Shown: one piece after another, positions 24,601-36,700 of the stretch
Position numbering within the stretch: position 1 is the first letter of the stretch
Layout of the letters: the number at the start of each line of letters is the position of its first letter
Assembly: GCF_000002985.6 (NCBI RefSeq)
Contig: NC_003282.8
Coordinates: 7,502,001 to 7,566,000, forward strand
Direction of reading: 5' to 3'
Length of the DNA stretch: 64,000 nucleotides
Source: Caenorhabditis elegans
Taxonomy: Eukaryota; Nematoda; Chromadorea; Rhabditida; Rhabditidae
Notes under the pieces: generated by a model
Database searches by the model: none
Seen by the model: only the letters and a program-made list of their open reading frames with translations
Told to the model about the DNA's origin: nothing
Made by a program: the position numbers and the translations under genes

Positions 24601-27600
24601 AAATTGTATAAGATCAAACACTTTCCTATATTTTTTCAACTTGTTTTATTGTTTTGGAAACAAAACATAATCACAAAATCTCTCATCAAGACTAAAAAAA
24701 TTCTTAAATCTTTATTGTGGCGGTTCAAAAGTTTGGAAATATACAGGAATCAACAGAATACGCGTAATGTACCATGCAATAATAGATTTGATAATTCCCC
24801 TTTATCTTAAATTGTGGGTATTTTTTAAAAGTCTCAGTAAAAAATGTTGTCTTCTAGGGCCGCAACATGAAAATTTAGTACTGCACCTTTAAACGCACTT
24901 TCTCAGAAGAACAATGTTCACCGTATAAGGATTAGTTTGAAACAGCGAAAATATTTTAAAACTATATTAAAGCATTTATGAATTTTTCTAAACATTCCGA
25001 ACATACCTGTTTATTGAGAATAATAAAAATAGAAGAAGGAATAGGAGGTAATGCATGTTTCATTCGAAAACCCTCTTTTCAATTGTTCATAAGTACAGGT
25101 GTCTGTCAAAAGTATTCGAATACAGCGTCACGACCATCACACCACTGTCCAACCGCAATACGGTAATTATCGGTGTAGGTCCGTTGTGTGTACAACGTGT
25201 CTTTTCATTCAAAGATTGCCGTCAGAAATGGGCAAAATGTGTTTGAGAGGTGCGATTAGTCACTGATGGACAACTGCACATTCATCACTCAAAACGAAAA
25301 ATCCGAGCAAAAATGAGCAGGATGAGGAGGAAGAAGAGGTCAATGTCGTGAGAATTTGTTTAACTTTTTTTTGTTTTGGCTGCTAGTTTTTTATTCAAAG
25401 GAAACTGCAGCAAAAAAATCTTTGCTTACTGTAATTCAATTGACCGAGTTAATTATAGGTGAAGTATCACCAGTGCGGAAAATGTTTTTGAGATAATCGA
25501 TCAAAACATGCTTTTTTAGTTCAACAATTTAGTTCAAATTTTTAGCGATGCTCGAAATAACTCAAAAATACCAATTGTTTTTTTTTGGAATTGGATATTC
25601 AGTCAGTAACTTTAGACAAAATCCCCACTTACAGCACTTCCAAGTTTTATGAAAGTTTCAAAAAAAAACAAAAGAAATGAACTGCTTTCATGAATTAAGT
25701 TTTACGGTTTCTAGTTATTCATTTAAAAGTGCAATTAACATGAATTAATTAATATTCCAAAAAGGTTTTTTTGAAACCGACTTCTCTGAAGGAACTTATT
25801 TGAATTTGTATTAGGTCTCCAAATAAGTTCCGGGTCAAAAATCATAACTTTGTTCGCTGCGTATCGATTTTTGTGAAACTTTGGGAATTTATGTTATCAA
25901 CCATGATCTTTCATTTGACAATAATCACAAAATTTTTGACCACCCCAAGTGTCCTAACTCGGAGCCAATTTTTTCAGGCAATTTTCTGATCTCGCTTCTT
26001 TTCAGCTTTGAATTGAGGTTTGTGTGCGGATTTTGCTTTGTTTAGAATACATTATTAGAAAACAAAAAAAGTTTGGAAAAAAATCCGTCCAAAAATTTTT
26101 TTTTTGGCTGGTCGTCAAAAAATCTTCAAAAAAATTTTTGTCGAAAATTCTAGATTTTTCCTACAAAAATGATGTAACCATGTGTAAACTATAAAAACCT
26201 TAAGGTTCAAAAAGGGTTCATGGTGTTCTTACCTGTTTTTCTAGAATAAACCTGATCAAAGCAGGCATTTCAGGCATAGAAGGCACCCGAATCGTCATGA
26301 CTGGTTAGAAATTAGAATAATGACAAAAGAATGAATTTGAGTTTTGAAATTGGAGTCATAGCTTCCGTTGAATGAAGAAAGAAGCGACATTGCAAAAACG
26401 TAAACAAAGAGAGAAGGGGTGCTACGCGGGCGTGTATGAATTCAACACAGAATGATTGCTGGTTATAATTGAATCCATGATCCTCACTTTTTCTATCATT
26501 ATTCGGAACACACAAATTGGAAAAGAATTCATCAAAAATGGAGCAATTTTAGAAGGATTTGACCTTGATAAACAATGAAAGTAACTGACCCGTCGAGGAA
26601 GAGTGTTGTACCCTCGTGCTGATTGAGTTGAGAGCATTGGTTGACTTGTTGAGTTCTGAAAACAAAGATTATGGTTTGAATAGAAAGGTTTTGTGTGAAA
26701 TTTCAAGTTTAAATTGTCACCAGAAGATAAATACCGTATTTCCTCTGCACCAGAGTATCTCATTTTGACAGCTCATATCTCGGCTAATTTCAATACCTCA
26801 CAAATTAATATTTTGCTTGTTGTCATTTTTTTGAGAACCCGAAAAATAACCTATATATAAGCTGCTAAAGTTTAGCAATGAGAAGTAAAGATATTAGGGG
26901 AAACACGGTAGCTTTTAGAATTTAATGATTGACTTTATTGTACATACTTTTGGAGTTTTTTAAATTTGAAGGAAAACAACTTCTGATAGGAATACAAAAT
27001 AAAAAATTAGATTGACATGAAAACTGGACCTTTCGTTGCTTAAATAGTTATATTAGTACTTTGTTTGAGCACTTAGAAAATTTTAGAAATATTAACACAG
27101 CTCTACCAAACAGACTTGGAAATATTGTTTAGTAAAGCCTATACTGTATACTGTATACTGTAAAGCCTATATTGAATGTAATGCATTTATGTATATAACA
27201 GGAGCTAATATTTTCGAATTATTTCTGTTTATAAACATGTGGCTAATAAGCTGTGATTCCATTTTCAGTTGTCAAAGTTTGTTTTCAATAATTATTTTGA
27301 AAACAATTTTAAATGAAAATAAGTGGAGCGTGAAACAGTAAAAAAATGCTCGTCGATCAAATACGCCGACAATTAAATGTGATAAGATAAGATAATGATA
27401 ATCATGTTAGTTCATTACACTATTAATTAGCGTCTCAAAATGGATGAATGATCGAACACCATGGAAGGAATAAATTTAATAAATTATCTGAAATAAATCT
27501 GAAAAAAAACATTAAGATTGTTTTTAAAAAGAGATTAGTAAGGACAATAGACTTTAATAGACAATCACATCATTCTGTGTGTTTTGTGGTCAAATGAACC

Positions 27601-30600
27601 GATATAAATGAAAAGGTTCTAAGAAATCTGGAGCAAGGCACCAAAATCTAGAAGCTCGAATGTCTCTACGACGTGCCAGCCACTCGTATTAGTGCACGGT
27701 TCGACGATTTGAAACAATTGAGAAAGAAAAAAGGAGAACTAAAATTTACCTTCCTTGTTGTTTCTTTTGTTACTTTCCAAAACTCAACATATTGTTATTC
27801 TCGGAAAAAATGGTTAATGTGATAATAATAATTTTCTCTAAGAAAGCTTGACCAAAAATTGAAAAATTGAAAAAAGGGGCATTTTCAGAGGATCTTATGC
27901 TTTTGAATAGTACAATTTCAAACAAAGAAATTAACTTGACAAACACCAAACTTGATAATTAAAAATTGCTGAACGCTGGAAATTGTTGAAAATTTGCTGA
28001 TCGACAAATTTCGGTTGCCGTAATATTCGATTTGAGCAATTTTCAACAGGTTCACTATTTCTTTAGGAAAGTTCTAAAAGTTTCATACTGTTTTTTAATA
28101 GATTTTGCGGATTTTAAAAAATGTCTCCGGTTACAGTAATCCATCATAGCATTTCATAGTTCCCTGTAGCTACAGTAATCTAAAACAATTTCAGAAAAAC
28201 TGAATATGAAATAATTCATTGAAATTAATGTGAAATATTCGACAGTGTGAAACATAAAGCCATGGAAAAGAAAAAAGACACCTGCTCGGAATTAGATTGA
28301 TCTCGTCTCGTGGTGAATTGAAAGAGGACAACCGCAATCAAAATTTATGGGATTCTTGTCGCTTTCTCTAAGTCTCTTTTCGATAGATTCATGATTGCGG
28401 GAACAGAAAAAAAATAGAAATGAAAGGAAATGCGAGGTGCGAAACAAGTGATTCTTCTATCCGTCTCTGGTCTTCTGAAGGTCTAAATGTCACTGTATCC
28501 ACTTTACACTTCTTCTTTTTTCATTTCATCTACTAGTCTGTCACCACCAACTGTGTGTGTTTTGTTGAGATGATATAAGTGATGCAAGGTGGTCTTTCTT
28601 TTGTAAAAATTACAGTTTCTATCAATCAAGATATATTGGTTATGACGGATATTGACATTGGGAGGAAAATGATAGAAAATAAACGGATTGTTCCAGATTA
28701 AAAATCAAGATTTGGTTATTCTATTGACTCAATTATTAAATAAATTATAAAATTATGTCTGCATATGGTCCAGGGATATACGGAAAATTCTTTGACAAAC
28801 TCACAAATCTGCTAATTTCAGTTCGAAAATTATAGTTTTATCACACTTTTCAAAAAAATTAATACATATGAACATGTAGAAAATGTTTGTTCATCCTTAA
28901 AATAATATTAAATTTTGTTTTAAAAGTTTGAAAAAACCCGAAAAAATATAATTTCATTGGAAGATTGAAAGTGCTTGAAACAAATACCGAAAAATTTTTT
29001 TTTGGCGTGAGGTACTTTTAGAACTTTTCAGCAAAAATAAACAACATTATCAGATGTAACAAAAATATTTTTACATGACTTCTTTATTTAAAGTGAGTCA
29101 TAATTGGAGTATCATACTGAAAACAATTGATTCGTAAGTTTGCCAAAAAGATTATCAGTATAACCCTGAGACAGTGGGTAAGTCTAAAGTTTTGCTGAAG
29201 TTAACACCAGACGCAGCGTTGATAGATTTGTGGGCAGCTAACATTTCCAAAAATGTTTCAGAAATTGCAAAAAGCCTGAAGTTACTAAAACAAAGAATTT
29301 TAAAATTATTCAAATGGTTTCTGAAGAAAAAACACTTATTGGGCAACATATCCTTTAAAAAAGGCAAGTGAAACTATTTTCAGATAAATTTTTGCAATCA
29401 ATGCAGCTGCCAATTGAATATATTCAAATGGAGTTTAAGAAATTCAATTGGCAATTTGAGTCATAACGATATTTCATGCATTCTCGATTTCAGATTTTTC
29501 TATCACAGTTGGGAAATATTTTTTGAGGTTGAAGATAAATGCGTAGACTATTAAGACTAGAACTTCAGAAATCATGCAATTTTGTATTGAATACTAACAC
29601 TTCAAATCGATTATATCCAGTATAAACTTTACTTTTTTATTAGCGCCAGGCAATATCATTATCTTTCTCACCAGTAATTTTTTTAAAAATTATTTCTTTC
29701 TAATTTTTCATTGAATTCTCAAATTTAGACCATCTTTCCAGATCTCATGACTATGCAATCAAAGTTTATCGAATGAAAAAGCAGAATTTATACTCCCTTT
29801 TACTCTCAAATAGAATGTAAAAAAATATCCAATTTCCAGTAATATGTTTAACTACGTTTTCTACTTTTCAGATTTATGATTATTGCAGAATCATTGAATG
29901 CAACTTCCATTGACCCTATTCTATGTAGTTGAGATGAATACGTCTAAATTGAAAAAAAAAAGATTTTTGGATGTAATTGACAAAACTAACTGATTAAAAA
30001 AAGTCATGTATAGCTATTATTTTTCAGTCAGATCTAGAAATTTGAGCTTGAAGTTTTATATTAATAGTTTACGACATTTTGTTTTCTTTATTTGTTTCTT
30101 TGAAAGTGATTGTAAATTAACTTTGTATGCGATTCAAAGCGGAAAGTAGTGGTTTTTATTTTGAAATCTGTAATGTTTAGATTTTTGAAAATGTTCTATC
30201 AACGTTTTGGTAAAATACCAAATTTTCAAAACTTTGGTTTTTCAAAAATATAGAGCGCATCTATGAATCCCTACAATGTTTAGATACAAATATTTGAGAG
30301 ATTATTAAAATAGTAGAGGACTTTTTGGTCAACTTGATCAAATTATGATAAGTAAAAAGAGATATTGTCATTTTTAACTATACATTTTTTAATTGAAAGG
30401 ATTAATAATATTTGGATTTTTGCAGTGGGTTCAAACAATTTCCGTATTGTAAATACTGCAACTTTAATTTTAAATTTATGATTATACTTTGGTTTTCATT
30501 ACCAATTATGAAAATCTCTATTTTAAGAATCATAAAATCACGTGCTTCATTTCATTTTCCAAATCTATATTTGACTGCAAACTTATTTTCACCTGTCTCT

Positions 30601-30740
30601 TCGTCATTTAATTTTTCCTATAAACTCACTGGTAATATCAGTTTTCCATTATTGTTCTCAGTAGCTCCATCAACTTCCAACGTCGTCGGTTTTGTCTTGC
30701 ATCCATTTGGATTCGAACTTCTTGCTCTTTTTCGTCGCAT
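15669..30740 (-). CDS. RASGEF1-type guanine nucleotide exchange factor
   Basis: Exchange factor for Ras-family GTPases (human RASGEF1A/B/C act on RAP2). Core exons: 18365-18258, 17882-17712, 17560-17418, 17371-17287, 16910-16818, 16763-16513, 16468-16339, 16163-15809, 15754-15669, all phase-consistent. RasGEF_N: LSGSRDALIRRLVP, YIFSLLVNIRTFISPHELM, EWATNIPYDFK. Catalytic domain: VAQQLTHIEMERF, YIEWFNRLSAFAA, EIGNFNSMMAIVAGLSL, SRLKKT joined to WCRVEKAKLEILQHQLDP, KIVIPFFVLLLKD, LPNAHLNF, LQYLLI. The order and spacing match human RASGEF1B throughout. Two 5' ends fit in phase 0: exons 30740-30630 plus 26655-26590 (532 aa total), or a single exon 26298-26233 (495 aa). The core is firm, the first exons are prediction. 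The 7.9-kb intron carries a mariner element. Confidence 0.85.
18366..22347. other. Intron sequence left of the mariner element
   Basis: About 4 kb of the long RASGEF1-like intron. A+T-rich; contains purine-rich blocks (18480-18860, 19690-19890, 20990-21050 with a GAGAGA run) but no exon I can support on either strand. Confidence 0.5.
22348..23593 (+). mobile_element. Mariner-family transposon, apparently intact
   Basis: Element 22350-23591 (1242 bp) flanked by TA at 22348-22349 and 23592-23593, the target duplication of Tc1/mariner transposons. The terminal inverted repeats are identical over 27 bp (22350-22376 against 23565-23591; begins TCAGGTTGTCCCATAAG). Between them lies one uninterrupted transposase frame. 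Near-perfect termini, TA sites and an open frame point to a young copy. It sits in a long intron of the minus-strand RASGEF1-like gene, in opposite orientation. Confidence 0.95.
22499..23518 (+). CDS. Mariner transposase (DD34D)
   Basis: 339-aa intronless frame. The N-terminal half holds the paired helix-turn-helix DNA-binding region (VKLVEEEPRLSLREMEEKL and STIARHLGRLGF), then the linker motif WVPHEL. The catalytic triad is present: Asp156 in TGDEKW, Asp242 in LHDNARPH and Asp277 in SPDLAPTDYH, 34 residues after the second, as is diagnostic for mariner. The start is the ATG at 22499; the frame continues upstream without another ATG. No stop or frameshift interrupts it, and the length is normal (about 340-350). 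Family resemblance is to the cecropia-type mariners (Hsmar1/SETMAR), with the last Asp kept. Whether it is active cannot be told from sequence. Confidence 0.95.
   Translation: MTIIKLERRDVRLLLLYEFRLGHSAMEAERNICGAMGEGALSYNTAKSWFQKLKNGDFSLEEIERSGRPVELNEEDLVKLVEEEPRLSLREMEEKLECCHSTIARHLGRLGFTSKLGTWVPHELSASQKLTRVNVCTQLLTFRRKFDWLNNLVTGDEKWVLYVNHSRKRQWLPIGEKGIPTPKPDLHPKKIMICVWWGVQGPVHWELLPTNKTITADYYCAQLDRVAEKTNGKYEKLYFLHDNARPHVAKKTFQKLQDLGWTVLPHPPYSPDLAPTDYHLFLSLSDYMRDKQFDDEEHLKTELSTFFSSRSPDFFSRGIMMLPSKWQQVVDTNGEYLCE
23594..26232. other. Intron sequence right of the mariner element
   Basis: About 2.6 kb of the long RASGEF1-like intron. No exon recognised. A 12-bp inverted pair (GGAACTTATTTG 25791-25802 / CAAATAAGTTCC 25820-25831) beside TTAGGTCTCC may be a relic transposon end. 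Confidence 0.5.
26233..26298 (-). CDS. Candidate alternative first exon of the RASGEF1-like gene
   Basis: Reads MTIRVPSMPEMPALIRF then ILEKQ (22 codons) and ends in a strong CAG/GTAAGA donor, phase 0, matching the phase of the exon ending at 18365. A CTAACCAG acceptor precedes the ATG by two bases, compatible with trans-splicing. It would give a 495-aa isoform. No expression evidence. Confidence 0.5.
26590..26655 (-). CDS. Candidate 5' exon of the RASGEF1-like gene
   Basis: 66-bp open exon bounded by TTTTCAG and GTCAGT, reading NSTSQPMLSTQSARGY then NTLPRR in phase 0. It links the candidate exon at 30630-30740 to the core. If instead joined to 26233-26298 it would need another frame, so the two look mutually exclusive. 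Confidence 0.45.
26656..30629. other. Non-coding stretch between candidate 5' exons
   Basis: About 4 kb, A+T-rich, no supported exon. Contains a short ATACTGT tandem repeat at 27140-27165 and a run of four GATA motifs at 27380-27402. Confidence 0.5.
27379..27402 (+). promoter_or_regulatory. GATA-factor site cluster
   Basis: TGTGATAAGATAAGATAATG continues into ATAATC: four GATAA/GATAAT words in 24 bp. TGATAA is the preferred intestinal GATA (ELT-2) site in this worm. It lies in an intron of the RASGEF1-like gene if the distal first exon is real. Function inferred. Confidence 0.3.
30630..30740 (-). CDS. Candidate distal first coding exon of the RASGEF1-like gene
   Basis: After a TTTTCAG acceptor (30753-30759) an ATG opens 37 codons, MRRKRARSSNPNGCK onward to GKLILP, closed by a CCA/GTGAGT donor in phase 0. 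Strong splice signals, basic and Ser/Asn-rich composition and phase agreement support it. It could equally belong to an unrecognised separate transcript. Confidence 0.4.
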
Positions 30741-30759
30741 CGGAGACCACGGCTGAAAA

Positions 30760-33700
30760 TGATTTCTGATACGGTTAGTTGTTACATTTTTATTTTTTCA
30801 TTGTTTCAAGCACAAGGCTTCTCCTCTCTGACAGGAAGAGACCTATAATGTATGCGCGGGGGAAGTGGTGGAGAAACAAAATGGAATATTATGAAAAGAA
30901 CGGAGGGGGCGAGAATGATTATCATAACGGGCAGAAAAGAGAAAAATGAAAACGGGGCACTGTCGCTTTGCCCACACTTTCTTTTATTGTTTCTGATCAA
31001 CGACCCTCAATATGGGATTATTGGTAAGTGCCACGTGGATTAAAATAATGGTTCAGTGATTTCCTCGATCTCATCAATTATGAGGTCAATCGGGCGAGCA
31101 TGAGTTTTTGCAATTCTAGGAATAAAGGTTATTGAGTAAAATAAGAAATGTGCAAGTTTTTGTGTCTTACAAAATTATTATATTAACTTTCAATCTACTC
31201 ATCCTGGTTTCTCTCGGAATATAGCAAAATCTAAATGATTAATATAAGAAATTAAGTTGTTCGAAAATCCAACAAATTTCCGAATTATCTCATATTTATT
31301 TATACACTGTAATTCATATAGCTTTCAGCTCACATGCCAACTGAGTGTTTTCCTATTAACTCAATATTTTATGTAGACATCAGTCACAGTTAGGTCTAAA
31401 TGTTTAAAACTATGTATCACCTGTGTATTTTAGAAGTTTTGAAGTTTTGGTAAAATTTTAGATTTCATGAATCACTTGGAAATTCGGAATTAACGATTTC
31501 AGCTGTTAATTGTTTTATGAACTCAATGCTTTGTAGAATTTCCAAAATGACGTTCTGAAGTTGAGAAATAAAATTCTGAAGTTTTATGAGACTGCAATGA
31601 ACGCAGTGAACGTGGTCGTCAAAAATTCAAGTCCTTGTGTGAGATTAGCAGCTTCAGAGTATGCGGCAAATCTTGAAACTGACTGTGCCCGGCAACCTTA
31701 TTCATCAGTGTTATCTTGTAGGAAATTTTAGAAACTTAGAAACTGACGGAATAAACAAAATAGCTTTCTGCTTAATTTTTGCATAATCACCTCAAATAAC
31801 TTGCGGAGCTCTTCAATGAATTTTTTTTTTTTAAAACTTTGTATGTTTTAATATACACTCATTTGTTTTAGTCAACTTTTGGAAAAAAATGTGCAACATG
31901 TTTAGTAAAATTGCCGAGCCCGGCTTATTACGGCGAAATCGGCAAATGCAGAAAACCTGTTGCACACTCCTGTTCTACTATTCAAATTTTCTCGGGTATA
32001 CATCCACTTCTAGATCACGCTTTAAAAATCTCAATCGATCTGTCGTTTTGTTCCATTCAGTCCTCTGACTCTTCCCGTCCTACACTTTCTTCCTTTCCCG
32101 TTTCAATTTTATGATGCATCCATTTTTTCCTATTTTCTCTCTTTTTTGTGCTTTCTATCGCTCACAAGCCTACTACTAGTACCCTTGACTACGACATCAC
32201 TTCTGACATTTTCCTTCTGTTTCTACTTTTCCCCCATCTTTTTTCACTATTCTGGAATCTTTTTGTCGCCAATCAACAAACCGACTCAAAAGCTGGAATA
32301 GAATACCCTCTTCTACGTTACTCGCCCTCTCAATCTATGTCCCCTTTCGTGTCAAGCAATTAGAGTAAAACCCGTTAGACCAGGAATTTTTGCACCTTGC
32401 TCCTAAGAATTTCACCTTCACTATTTTTCTTCTTTTTGTCTATGTCATGAATTTTCCGCCTACACATTGTTTTTTTTTAATATATTTCCTTTTATTTTGG
32501 AAAACCAGGCATCCCAATGGGGTCAATTAGTGGTACGAGACTTGTATCTAAATAGGAATAAAATAATAAACTACCGGCAAAAATTGAAAACAAAGACAAA
32601 ATCTGATGTTTTCATTCATTCAATTTTCATATTATTTTTGTAATTTTCTTACTGTTTCATGTAGTTTAGAAATTGCGGGTTCAATTTTGATATTGGTGGA
32701 TTTTTCTTGTAGACTTTAAAAATGTTTGAATCATGAGAGAGATTCAATTCAGAACAATTTTGTAAAATTCGGAAAAAAACGACTGAAATTTGAGCTTTCA
32801 ACGTGTTGTAATGGACACCACTAATAGATTTTGACACATTCCGTTTTATTTTTGGACTCTCAAAAATTTTCATCCATTTATTTTTTCTAGAAAAATCTTT
32901 TTCTTTAAACACTTGTGTTTTGAATCATTCTAGGACTCCTTTAAAAAAAATTATTGCTCTAATGTCCTTTAGCAAATAAAATAACTTCCGGTTCTTTCAA
33001 AACTTGTCTGAATCCAATCGTCACCTATTTATCAAACTTTCAATAAAAGTTTAAATGGAATAAAACGAACAGAATGATGTGGGAACTAACAAAAAAAAAT
33101 CAAAAAGAGCATACAACTAAAACAATTTTTTGATTGAAAATGCATATGTGCATACATATTGGACTTGGCATCATAAAGCAGACAACACAAATAAGGAAAC
33201 ATCAAGAATGTATGTTTTTTGAATTTTTTGTTGTATCAGTACAATTCAATCAAAAGTTATCAGCACTAAAAAGTAATGCAATTGGAGTAATGTTGGGAAA
33301 CATGATTGAACCGAATTTCTGACGATCGTTCCGGTGCCTGTTTAGATTGAAAAAGAGTATCTACAACCAAATAGATAACCATGAAAAGGTACACCCTAAA
33401 ATAATAACAATGTCCTCAACCTCTCAAAACATTCTTGATTTTATAAATTTTAAAAAATATTCAAAGATAAATTTTCAGATTTTTTTGGTGTCCTCTCCAA
33501 CAAACAAGTGTATGATTCAAACACTTGAGCCAGACAGCACCAACACGTTCATAAATCATCCCATTCAGAGACTTTTTCACTTACGTTGCTCAAAATTTAG
33601 TCTTTCTACTTTAGCAGCTTACCTTTTCAATCATACATATTCTCATTTCTTCTTTATTCTCATTTAAACGACTACTCATTCCAGAATATTGTTTTAGGAA

Positions 33701-36700
33701 AGAGCGTCAATTTCGACAAGGCCTTTAGTTTAATAGTGAACTCTTTAGACTGCTTTTAATGATTTTTTTGCTTGAAATCTCAAATATTGATGTCCTATAG
33801 TTCAAAGATTTTTTTCTCCTACTCAGAAGGTGTTTTCTCTCTTTTTGCCCCCACATCCTTCATTATTAGCTCAATCGGTTCCCTCGTATTTCTTAAGATT
33901 CTCGATCAGGCCAAACATTTTTCAAGAATCGAATCTTCCCGAGTGTCACTTCCTTATTTTGCAAATAATGTTTTTTTTTCTACTTAAGAGATTTTTTCAA
34001 AATACTCCCAACTTTTAAACCAAATTCTAATGATTTAAAACGTAAATAATTACGACGTAACTTCTAAATTAATAAACGAAAAGATGATACTGGAAATTAT
34101 TTAATAATAACTACAAATTAAAGCAAATCACATTTGAATTAAAAATGAGAACCAAAACGGGGCCAGAGTAGGGTCATGTACTAATTTTATTAGTTTGTTG
34201 AATGTACTCCAAAAGTAGAAAAAACAACTCATTTTATCGCCTATAACATCGTAAATCATAGGAAACAAGTGACACGAAACATTGCGTTCGAAAGAGGAAA
34301 AAGCAAGACTCGGTCATTTACCCAAGAGCACAGATATTTTCGACAGAATTTAAAAAATCACAAATCTATTCTTTTCAATTGCTGAGTCAAGTAACTTGTA
34401 TTCATTCTAAAAATACTTTAAATGCACTTTTTGATCGAAAATCTGATGAAACAGAGAGTTAGATGTTGTCTAGACAGTCTCTAGTGACAAAAAAGTCCCA
34501 AAAGAATTAAATAATAAATTTGGGAAGATTTCATTATTGAATATTACTTCATGCTTTTTCATTTAATTCGAGTTACGTCAGATTCCAAGTATGGAATTTG
34601 AAAAGTACTATCAGTTAGTTGTCATAGCACACACTTTTCACAAAATTTCAAAAGTGTTAAAACAAGACACTTTTTCTCAATAAAAGAAACACGGTGAGAG
34701 TATCCTTGATTTCGTTCCTGGTAGATTCAAAATGTTGGGATTTTTATTGGTTTTTTGAAATGTTTATTACACTAATTCAGAGAAAATTTTCTAAATTTGT
34801 TTTTTTCTTTAAAAATTCTCAATCTTTACTATGAAAAACAAATCATTTAGATTTTCAAAAATTTTTTGACTCTATATTTCTCGCTCGTCGTTCGCGACTC
34901 CGCCTCATTAACGCAACATTACTCGCTTTCGAGTCCAGTCATAAATAATAAGCTTCATCATTATCAACATGCTTTTATTACTCTTTTCATTACCCTTGAT
35001 AGTTTTGCTCATCCCCATTTTTTTTCAATTTCAAAGTGAAATATAGTAGGCTAGACTAGAAAACAAACAAAACAAAACGATAGTTTTGAAAACATTACGT
35101 AGATATTTAGAGAGGATGTAGATGCTTATAAAAGAATTCAGAAGGTGAGAAAAAGTAATTTGAGGTGACATTCCTTTTAAAAAATTTGGGAGCACCTTTC
35201 AGTTGTATCGAAAAAATACCAACGAAATTCCTAGCGGTTTTCTGCAAAACTCTTCGAGCCGATTCATTTTCTATAACTTTCAAAGTAGTTCGGAATTTTT
35301 AATAGTACTAAAATGTCCAAATATATGTTTTAATTTTTTAATTGTTTTTTTACAGTCACAGCGCAAAAAGGTGAGAAATGTCATTTTCCACCTACCATAA
35401 TTTTGGAAATCGACCGAAAATGTTGTCCACGAGTTATATAGTGCGTATTCAAACTTTATAGGTCTACGAACCCACAACAGTGCTCAAAATTATATTTTTG
35501 GAAAACTTGGGAAATTGGAATATAATAATTATTATTGCTAAATCTCCACTGTCCTTTAATGTCATTAAGTCGCCTCGTCCTCATTTTTGGTGATTTAACT
35601 AATTATTTAATTGAAATTAAGAAAGTGCAGCAAAAAAGAGAAAATCAAGTGTACTTTAAAGTTAAAAATATTAGAGTATACGTTTTTGAAGAAACATATT
35701 GCCATGTCATAACCCTTATAAGTCTAGTATTTAGTATCAGCTCAAATTAGTTAAAGTTTAGTAGAATTCCGTATTAAAGCTTGGACTATTCCACAGCAGA
35801 AACTATCTCCTTTTTGCATAAAAAACTACTTTCCGTTTTGAAATAATCAAATATTCGTCGAAGTAGTTGAAATTTCATCCCATCCGATCTTCGTGCTCTA
35901 CCTCATTCTGCTGATTTTCAAAATTTCGAAATTCTCTGGCATCTTCTATTTATTCGCATTCTATCCAACGTCACTATGCTCCGATTAGATCTAATCCCGT
36001 CACATTGTTCAACAATTTTGAGGTTAGGTGAACAAATTGAAAATTCACATCAAAGAAGAAAGGTTCGCTATTTTATATTAAAAATCAAGGAAACAGTAAT
36101 ATATTTGTTTGTCTTATTTCTTATTGCTTCATCAATCAGAGACCATCCCAATTGCTTCTCATTCCACCCTCGTAAACGTAAACATCCTTTTTTTCCTTCA
36201 TCTTAATCTCGCTCAGTTTCCATTTTTGGAGAACAAGATTTTTAAGAGGATTTCAGAAAAAAAAAGACGAAAGTTCGTCATTTTTCTCCTTCTTCTTTAC
36301 CAATATCACCATTCACTTAAATTTTCAATTGGAGTAGCATACACGAGATCACACGCAACTTCTTCCTCATCCTCTCCTTTTTCCACTCAATCCATTCGAG
36401 CCGGATTTAGTGAGGGCATGAAGGAGAATCATCACGCTAAGAAGGCAAAGTTCTGTGACCCAGAAAAGAACTTTTGAAAAGCTTCCGATCGAAATGAGCA
36501 CTTCTCTCTCTTTTCTGGATCCAATTCTCCACCCATCATTACACCATTTGACAACTCTCAATTCAACAAAATACACACTCACACAGAAGCATACAAATTT
36601 AATTTGAAAAATGAAAAATGTCCGTTTGATTCTCGCCTTTTTTTGTCATATTTTATTCGCATGTTTTGCAACAAAACATTACAAAAAAGAAACAATTTCA

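Noticed and set aside
30852..31043. Plus-strand 63-codon frame ending near a GTAAGT donor
   Set aside because: Ends in phase 1, while the next plausible plus-strand exon (37579) is only open in phase 0; composition is low-complexity.
36109..36477. Long plus-strand open frame
   Set aside because: Pyrimidine-rich low-complexity translation (Phe/Leu/Ser/His), no splice-consistent partner.
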